NCBI RefSeq assembly: GCF_001542625.1
Contig: NZ_CP016279.1
Coordinates: 6,386,001-6,450,000 of the forward strand
DNA length: 64,000 nucleotides
DNA from: Streptomyces griseochromogenes
GTDB taxonomy: Bacteria; Actinomycetota; Actinomycetes; Streptomycetales; Streptomycetaceae
Reading direction: 5' to 3'
Shown here piece after piece: positions 61,601 through 64,000 of the stretch. The notes under the pieces are model-generated. The model worked only from the letters and a program-made list of their open reading frames with translations, ran no database searches and was not told the DNA's origin. The position numbers and the translations under genes are program-made. Positions within the stretch are counted from its first letter, which is position 1; each line of letters begins with the position of its first letter.

Positions 61601-63393
61601 CGGTGGAGGGAGGGGAGGCTGCGGGCGGAGAGCGGGAAGAGCGTGGGCCGCTCCGCGAAGGCGGGCTGGTCGCCGGAGACGGGCTGGTCTCCGTACGCGT
61701 GCCGCGATTCGGCGGCGGGCTGGACTTCGGCGCCGGGGCCGCCAGGGAGTTCCGTTGCCGGCTCGGGTGCGGACGGGGCCGGGGCCTCCTCCAGGACGAC
61801 GTGGGCGTTGGTGCCGCTGATGCCGAACGCGCTGACGCCGGCCCGGCGCACCCGCTCCGCGCCGCGCGGCCAGGCCTGTCCGGCGCTTCGGACGCGCAGG
61901 CCGCTGCCGGTCCAGTCGAGGTGGTCGGTGAGGTGCTCCGCGTGCAGGGACGCCGGGATGTGCTCGTGGCCGAGCGCCAGGACGGTCGTGATGACGCCGG
62001 CGATGCCCGCGGCCGCCTGCGCGTGGCCGATGCGGGACTTCACGGAGCCGATGCCGAGCGGCCGCTCGGCGGGGCGCTCGGGCCCGAACACCTGGGCAAG
62101 GGCCCGCAGTTCGATGGGGTCGCCGAGCGGGGTGCCGGTGCCGTGGGCCTCGACGTGGTCCAGGTCGTGCGGGGCGAGCCCGGCCGCGTCCAGGGCGGCG
62201 CGCAGGACCCGTTCCTGAGCCGGGCCGTTGGGGGCGCTCAGGCCCTGACTGCGGCCGTCCTGGTTGATCGCCGAGCCCTTGACGACGGCCAGGATCCGGT
62301 CGCCGTCCCGGCGCGCGTCGGCGAGCCGCTTGAGCAGGACGAGCCCGCAGCCCTCGGCCCAGACGACCCCGTCCGCGTCGGCGGAGAAAGGGCTGCACCG
62401 CCCGGACGGCGACAGCCCGCGCAGCCTGCTGAACTCGACGTGCCCGCGCGGGGTGACCAGCAGCGTGGCGCCGCCGGCCAGGGCGAGGTCGCACTCCCCG
62501 CCCGCCAGGGCACGCGCCGCCAGGTGCAGGGCGACCAGGGAGGACGAGCAGGCGGTGTCGACGGTGACCGCGGGCCCCTGCAGGCCGAGGGTGTAGGAGA
62601 TGCGCCCCGAGGCCACGCTGGCCGCCGAGCCGGTACCGATGTGTCCGTCGAGCTGGTCGAGCGAGGCGGAGGCGAGGTAGCCGCTTTCGTAGAGACCGAG
62701 GTAGACGCCGGTGGAGCTGCCGTTCAGGGACTCCGGGAGGATCCCGGCGCGTTCGAAGGTCTCCCAGGTGGTCTGCAGGAGGATCCGCTGCTGGGGGTCC
62801 ATGGCGGCCGCCTCGCGCGGGGAGATGCCGAAGAAGGCGGCGTCGAAGCGGTCGATGCCGCCGTCGAGGAAGCCGCCGCGCAGAGTGTAGGCGGCGCCGG
62901 TCGCCTCGGGGTCGGGGTCGTGGAGCCCGTTCGTGTCCCAACGGCCCGCCGGGACCTCGCAGATGACGTCCTCGTCGGCGGCCAGCAGCCGCCACAGGGC
63001 CTCGGGGTCGTCGGCTCCGCCGGGGAGGCGGCAGGCCATGGAGATGATCGCCACGTCGTCGCCGGGGCCGCCGGTCCGGTCCGCGGCGGGACCCGGCGAG
63101 GGCGCCTGGGTGGTCGGCTGCGCGAAGACGGCGTCCGCGACCGCGGTGATCGTGGGGTGGTTGAAGACGAGGGACGGTTCCAGGGGGCGGCCGGTCAGTG
63201 TGCCCAGTTCGGCGGCCAGGGTCACCAACTGGCGTGATCCCAGGCCGAATTCGGCCAGTGGCCGGTCCGGGTCGAGGTGCGCCGGATCGATTCCGGCCGC
63301 CTCGGCGACAGCCGATGCCAGCCAGGCCCGGACGCCCTCGGAGGTCGTCAGGGACGGCTCGGGGGTGTGCTTCGGGGTCTCGTTCGCAGGCAT
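49636..63393 (-). CDS. Type I PKS, ACP-KS-AT-DH-KR-ACP-KS-AT-DH-KR-ACP-C-FkbH
   Basis: A 4585-aa megasynthase. Domains with key residues: ACP0 (S53, GLGSRQL), KS1 112-535 (C282, both His present), AT1 670-965 (S764, YASH: methylmalonyl), DH1 about 1028-1300 (H1063, D1229), KR1 (GGLGAVG about 1515, Y1659, LDD: B-type), ACP1 (S1818), KS2 1882-2305 (C2049), AT2 2400-2690 (S2493, FASH: unclear), DH2 (H2793, D2957), KR2 (about 3270, Y3413, LDD), ACP2 (S3573), condensation domain 3630-4055 (HHAVSD at 3768-3773), FkbH-like domain 4062-4585 (phosphatase motif DGDETLW, D4251/D4253; MSCRALGRGVE). No ER or TE. The N-terminal ACP fits loading by the upstream acyl-AMP ligase; FkbH domains put glycerate from 1,3-bisphosphoglycerate on carriers. 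The start ATG 63393 precedes the first conserved segment. Confidence 0.96.
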   Translation of the reverse strand: MPANETPKHTPEPSLTTSEGVRAWLASAVAEAAGIDPAHLDPDRPLAEFGLGSRQLVTLAAELGTLTGRPLEPSLVFNHPTITAVADAVFAQPTTQAPSPGPAADRTGGPGDDVAIISMACRLPGGADDPEALWRLLAADEDVICEVPAGRWDTNGLHDPDPEATGAAYTLRGGFLDGGIDRFDAAFFGISPREAAAMDPQQRILLQTTWETFERAGILPESLNGSSTGVYLGLYESGYLASASLDQLDGHIGTGSAASVASGRISYTLGLQGPAVTVDTACSSSLVALHLAARALAGGECDLALAGGATLLVTPRGHVEFSRLRGLSPSGRCSPFSADADGVVWAEGCGLVLLKRLADARRDGDRILAVVKGSAINQDGRSQGLSAPNGPAQERVLRAALDAAGLAPHDLDHVEAHGTGTPLGDPIELRALAQVFGPERPAERPLGIGSVKSRIGHAQAAAGIAGVITTVLALGHEHIPASLHAEHLTDHLDWTGSGLRVRSAGQAWPRGAERVRRAGVSAFGISGTNAHVVLEEAPAPSAPEPATELPGGPGAEVQPAAESRHAYGDQPVSGDQPAFAERPTLFPLSARSLPSLHRQASRLLDALETRPELPLAAVAATLAHHRTHFDHRAVVLAPDRARLLDALRALADGHRDPDLTAGPEQSTPAGKLAFVFPGQGSQWAGMARDLLDRDPVFADELDRCDAALRPFTEWSVAAVLRGDAGAPPLDRVDVVQPALFAVMVSLAAVWRARGVRPDAVIGHSQGEVAAACVAGALSLNDAAAVVALRSQALTELSGTGTMALIALPHTEVRAALDGSVSVAAVNSGRATVVAGAVEPVEALLAGLEARQVFVRRLDVDYASHSDRVEPVRDRILDELDGVTTYPTDIAWYSTVTAEPVTEALEADHWYTNLRDTVRFAPTVERMLADGYRHFVELSPHPALLTALRTIGEDTGHDLTAVGSLRRDEDGPACLERAAAELHVHGRRIDWRRLVPGGNAADLPTYAWDPQRHWTEPETATGGPALFDRAAHPLLGIQLQSADETRWTFRGEWSHATADWLPDHSVFGRIVVSGTTVIELCRAALAVARPDRPADLTDLLLLSPLVLPSSGTVEVSVEVVTAGPVPEITVHSRPRGRDLLGWTLHATASAAEPAPSAAGHPPAWPDTAQEAWTGRTYDRLAALGLGYGPAFQAVRSAVTIGEGELLARLSLPAVARDVAGPYPLHPALLDAALHVTAALGVAEGRALLPVAVGRCVLPWSGTGDLTAQVRRTGGSATDLTLDITLWDADGLPAGRLEAVRLRAADPADLDAGSENARHLYEVAWTAVTEDPPAVAPDLAWAVVGDPADPQVAAAQRGLERRDPGTDVVVRFWPRPAPDAEPARTAHELAASALAELQALIALPGEQAPARTVWVTRGAVAAADGDPVAGYAQSVLWGLARSARAEHPDLGLTLLDLDDGDPVPALRAVVGLGEEPELALREERLFAPRLVRARPANAVRPPERNGTGGIPTDGTVLITGGLGAVGRHMARLFAGRGVPRLVLTARKGAADPRAAGTVAELAALGAETEVVACDVTDPAAVAGVLARVGEELPLRGVVHCAGILDDGVVAELTPERLARVLRPKVDGAAHLHRLTAHTPLALFLLVSSAAGVVGNAGQGNYAAANVFLDQLAGHRRSLGLPAGSVSFGAWAGEGLAAAHADLDRMARLGHRALTPDQGRDLVELTLRHGAPHLVAWALDLPRLRESDAVGTALWRTLLPAAHTTGPTGETLADRLARLPEAERTERVLALVRDEVSRALGLPSPESVRPGRPLRDLGMDSVTAVELRNRIGARLGTRLPATLLFDHPTADRLAEYLLGHALGRAARPAPAQPQPARTAATDEPIAVVGMACRLPGGVGDPDDLWRLVADGRDAVGPFPAARWDVDALYDPDPDALGKSYAREGGFLDDIESFDAGFFGITPKEAAAMDPQQRLLLETSWEALEGAGIVPGGLAGSTTGVYVGMFGSDYLSGSRLDQLDGYVGTGSALSVASGRLAYALGLHGPALTVDTACSSSLVATHLAAQALRLGECDLALAGGVTLMVTPQTFVEFSRLRGLSPTGRCRSFSDDADGAIWAEGAGMLVLKRLGDAERDGDEVLAVLRGTAVNQDGRSQGLSAPNGPAQVDVIRRALELSGLAPADIDHIEAHGTGTTLGDPIEAGALAEVFAASRAQDRPLYLGSLKSNIGHVQAASGVAGLIKVVQSLRHQTLPRTLHAGTPSRHVEWEDSGLALLQEPAAWPATAERVRRAGVSAFGISGTNAHVIVEEAPAKPARTTELPDGKRLFVLSGRSEAGLRGQAARLARYVGADTPLPDIAHTLARHRSHFEWRTALVAGDRDELLSSLKALGSGRRPVPAPREEQSGKVAFVFAGHGGQWTGMGLELLSQSEAFRTELTRIDEAVERHVGWSVLNVLRAPEEFSPLDRTEYLQPVLFAVNAALAAAWRELGVTPDAVVGHSLGEIAAAHSVGALTLDEAVTAVTGRAAAVVPLVGHGGMLAVELPPADVEDLLAPYAGRLFVGAVNSPGATAVSGESDALAALRRRLEERGIPARVLSTPFASHTPLMEPLRAELLDRFSGIRGTRTETPLYSSVLAEPVPGDGLDAAYWFANLRQPVRFAQTIRRMLDDGYRHFVELSPHPSLTSAIEAVAAEAGIDATGIGSLRRGRDGHDMLLGRLGELYTAGHTPNWTALFPGGRRIGLPTYAFARERHWLAPVQATATGGSPLLGTHVQASDEPGRDLFQSEIDLNDGRFAYLTDHQVTGEVWLPGAAFLDMAMEAAATVSDGDEVHLADVRFVQPLRLDAVRPVRLQLVLRGAEDGYRDFTVASAPAGERQWRRHVTGRIATTPQPGPAAEPGLDALRERCTEPVDVPAVYAGLAALGIDYGPAFRGLEEGHRDGRTSAVARLAARPAAGHLLHPATLDASFHAAALPADAPDGRAFVPAGAGRVRFTGLRTAPAWVSCDLRSVDGDSALLDLRLWDESGRLVLAADEFRLAALSPLDGALFETRWQPRPAAQERPAEGGWLILADETGVADELADRLGDSVPYAVARRGTAYGTEGPGRYVLDPADPAQLARLLDEAFPDAPPARVVQLSALDAPAVRDDHSAEEAARLCCLTTLHLVRALTGRERAQGRSTRLFVVVRGSQAAGDSGAVTHPQQALAWGFGLTVAQEHPELATTLIDLPADDGTEALWTQLWHADDERLVALRYTGRLVPRLARTRPDDGGHPEQPDGVHLITGGLGGLGRVVAERLVRRGARRLALLSRGTPDAAATAWIQGLEQRGVTVHLARADVADRAGLSAALDAVRREAGPVATVVHTAGVLDDAVLANLTDERVRRVLAPKVLGTALLTELAPEARNLVLFASAAGLLGSAGQSAYSAANAFLDAWAHHLSRSGRRALSLDWGAWAGVGMVAESGTRAAETSRSGLVAFSPQDGGELFERVLATGRRQLAPIALDRDLLALDPDAARSRPLLAGLVTVPAGGGDTDELVKKVFAATTGQERTEWLETYVRARVGEVSGGAVDVFATTALKELGLDSLMLVRLRNAFARELGVELPAADVFAAADIRGLARALGEALPERAAPAERTGSAPAQDVPETELRPATRDVVRLLRSAQPGMPDAAHGVGLAVRLTTPATRESLTGIIDRLTARHAALRTAVVTGAEGVRQLRVDRSLPAPLLRWTDARADGTAVTAAERLRLLLEPPFDLTVPPLWRFELVDGGPQRQILVFGAHHAVSDLQSLLLVAAEIDAELSGTPLDDTVTNRDIDLLIEAQQGGGSGPGDDWRAAFQGSERLDLTLARPRPETRSYRAGSVTVTLPDGLVERVSAAASSLAVTPAAFCLGTLTVLLARKRERERFVLAVPVDTRIHADAYGAVGFFGVPVPFPAQAAAGERVADVLVRTDSRLQQILAKGAMFSDVLATLARQGLHRANAPLVEVYFNYVRFSGRLRNLQVLPAGVGHTDLDLMITMTPDAGTVRLDHNLDILDADTATGLGEEFLRLLAETAEDATGFVQETPTAVQQAPVDGPRLALAATFALGNLPLMCETALEDDRATVTEAPYHQVLAALRDPSGVLADPATAVGVVLLRAADLERFGPVDDTVLDDLLSAYPAALKSLAERTRRPLVVGIPPTARAEDRFLAWERRIAAELAGLPGIAVLGPDEWTRHHPVEDRFDERTERLAHLPFTPAFQAALALRLAEVVRAVRRPAPKVIAVDGDETLWGGVAGEAGPEAVDLIGPRALLARRLLRWRDAGALLVLVSNNDEATVRAVLERPDSLLKAEHFSVLSAAWGPKPARLDEAARTLNLGLDSFLFLDDNPAEIAKMRSALPQVLSVTCPPAAELDAFVGRLWPLVPAAATAEDALRARFYAEERERDAVRAGAGFEEFLAELNLEVDIRELGEEDVERGEQLVRRTNQFTLRARSADGGDLARWRERGEVWTAAARDRFGDYGQIALLAVAADGDRLDVLAWLMSCRALGRGVEERLLARLADRAEELGCAKVRITAERTPRNAPARRLLAALGGGAPDDERPDVVATPEQLRAFRSWEQQ

Positions 63394-63476
63394 CTGGGCA
63401 GGCGTCCTCGTGAACTCGGGCTCAGTGTTGGATTCCGCGCCGGGCGTCGGATGCCCGGTACGGCGAAAGGGAGGGG

Positions 63477-63500
63477 CCGCGGCCCGCATCGGGGCCGCGG
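63477..63500. other. Hairpin between the acyl-AMP ligase and PKS genes
   Basis: CCGCGGCCC and GGGCCGCGG form a 9-bp stem with a six-base loop in the 162-bp gap. It could be a weak terminator that lowers PKS expression relative to the ligase, or an mRNA stabiliser. Confidence 0.35.
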
Positions 63501-63555
63501 GGACCGGGGGTGCCGGGCCGCCGCCGGCGCCCACGGGCACGCCGGCGGCGGGAGG

Positions 63556-64000
63556 TCACCCCACGGCGACGGTGGTCACCGAGGAGAGGGTGCCGTCGAG
63601 GTACGCCGTCCGGGTGGCGCGGCGCTGGATCTTCCCGCTGGAGGTCTTGGGGATGGTGCCGGGCTTGACCAGGACGACATCGCGCAAGGACAGACCGTGG
63701 GCCTCGCCGACCGCGCTGCGGATCAGGTCGGTGATCTTCTCGGACTCGCCGGCCCTGTCGGGCGCGATCTCGGCGACGAGGACGGGCTGTTCGCCCTCCG
63801 CCGCGGAGTCCACGGGGAAGGCCGCGGTGCAGCCGGGGCGCAGGGCCGGGTGGACCAGTTCGGCGCTCAGCTCCAGGTCCTGCGGGTAGTGGTTGCGGCC
63901 GTCGATGACGATGAGGTCCTTGAGCCGGCCGGTGACGAACAGCTCGCCGTCCCGCAGGAATCCCAGGTCGCCGGTGCGCAGGAAGCGGCCCTCGCGGCCG
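63556..64000 (-). CDS. Fatty acyl-AMP ligase (FAAL), C-terminal part
   Basis: Only the last 148 codons are inside; the gene runs past the right edge. The visible part is the swinging C-terminal domain of an adenylate-forming enzyme: GREGRFLRTGDLGFLRDGEL (with the hinge Asp), VTGRLKDLIVIDGRNHYPQD, LELSAELVHPALRPG, and the catalytic Lys region VKPGTIPKTSSGKIQRRATR. The IDGRNHYPQD form is specific for FAALs of the FadD32 type, which activate fatty acids as acyl-AMP and hand them to an ACP rather than CoA. It precedes the PKS whose first domain is an ACP, so it is the probable starter-loading enzyme. Confidence 0.94.
   Translation of the reverse strand, partial: GREGRFLRTGDLGFLRDGELFVTGRLKDLIVIDGRNHYPQDLELSAELVHPALRPGCTAAFPVDSAAEGEQPVLVAEIAPDRAGESEKITDLIRSAVGEAHGLSLRDVVLVKPGTIPKTSSGKIQRRATRTAYLDGTLSSVTTVAVG

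Noticed and set aside
58114..63237. 1707-codon open frame opposite the first PKS module
   Set aside because: Same reason: antisense shadow of KS, AT, DH and KR coding sequence.
1..64000. CRISPR arrays, tRNA genes, insertion sequences, integrases, attachment sites
   Set aside because: Reading of intergenic regions showed no repeat-spacer array, no transposase or integrase ORF and no recognisable tRNA; this was by eye, so a tRNA scan would be the decisive test.

Overview
The window is very GC-rich actinobacterial DNA and almost certainly comes from a Streptomyces chromosome. The evidence is strong third-codon GC bias, a chaplin, a DasR-type chitinase promoter, a LitR/LitS light module, a type I polyketide synthase, many leaderless or GTG starts, and a near-absence of TTA codons. 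I saw no tRNA, rRNA, insertion sequence, integrase, CRISPR array or replication origin. Starts were chosen by hand from ribosome binding sites and family alignment from memory; no database search was run.

Region by region. 1-16.4 kb is ordinary accessory metabolism: a SnoaL-like tail, DUF1905, AraC/SDR, aldo-keto reductase/LysR, a Tat-exported carotenoid oxygenase, DinB-like, adenosine deaminase, a VOC protein, a BlaI/M56 pair with its operator, a PNPOx-like protein, a GH19 chitinase with a DasR-like site, an aldehyde dehydrogenase, an ECF42 sigma/YCII pair and an acyl-CoA dehydrogenase. 16.4-18.8 kb holds an HXXEE membrane protein, an SsuD-type flavin monooxygenase preceded by a 27-aa sulfur-type leader peptide, and a 58-aa small protein. 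19-22.8 kb is a light-response block: photolyase, LitR, LitS and an SPW membrane protein. 23-30 kb carries a two-repeat secreted protein, a GNAT, and a putative chitosan/glucosamine regulon: APC permease, ROK repressor and GH2 exo-glucosaminidase, tied together by a near-identical operator at two promoters. 30-43 kb contains a secreted binding protein, two more GNATs, a trypsin-STAND conflict protein with a small upstream trypco2-like ORF, a chaplin, a secreted peptidase-type hydrolase and a DUF4232 protein.

43-64 kb, all on the minus strand, is the most interesting part: a fatty acyl-AMP ligase (cut by the window edge), a 4585-aa PKS, an ACP-thioester reductase, two alpha/beta hydrolases and, further downstream, an asparagine synthetase. 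The PKS reads ACP-KS-AT-DH-KR-ACP-KS-AT-DH-KR-ACP-C-FkbH. The simplest reading is: the ligase loads a fatty acid on the N-terminal ACP; two extensions with full reduction to alkenes give a dienoyl chain; the C domain joins it to a glycerate-derived unit activated by the FkbH domain; and the separate ACP-reductase protein releases an aldehyde or alcohol. That order of domains in one protein is unusual and the product is unknown to me.

The second candidate for novelty is the trypsin-STAND protein: intact protease triad, P-loop region, about 1200 residues of helical repeats, and the only in-frame TTA codon I found in the window, which would place it under bldA (developmental) control.
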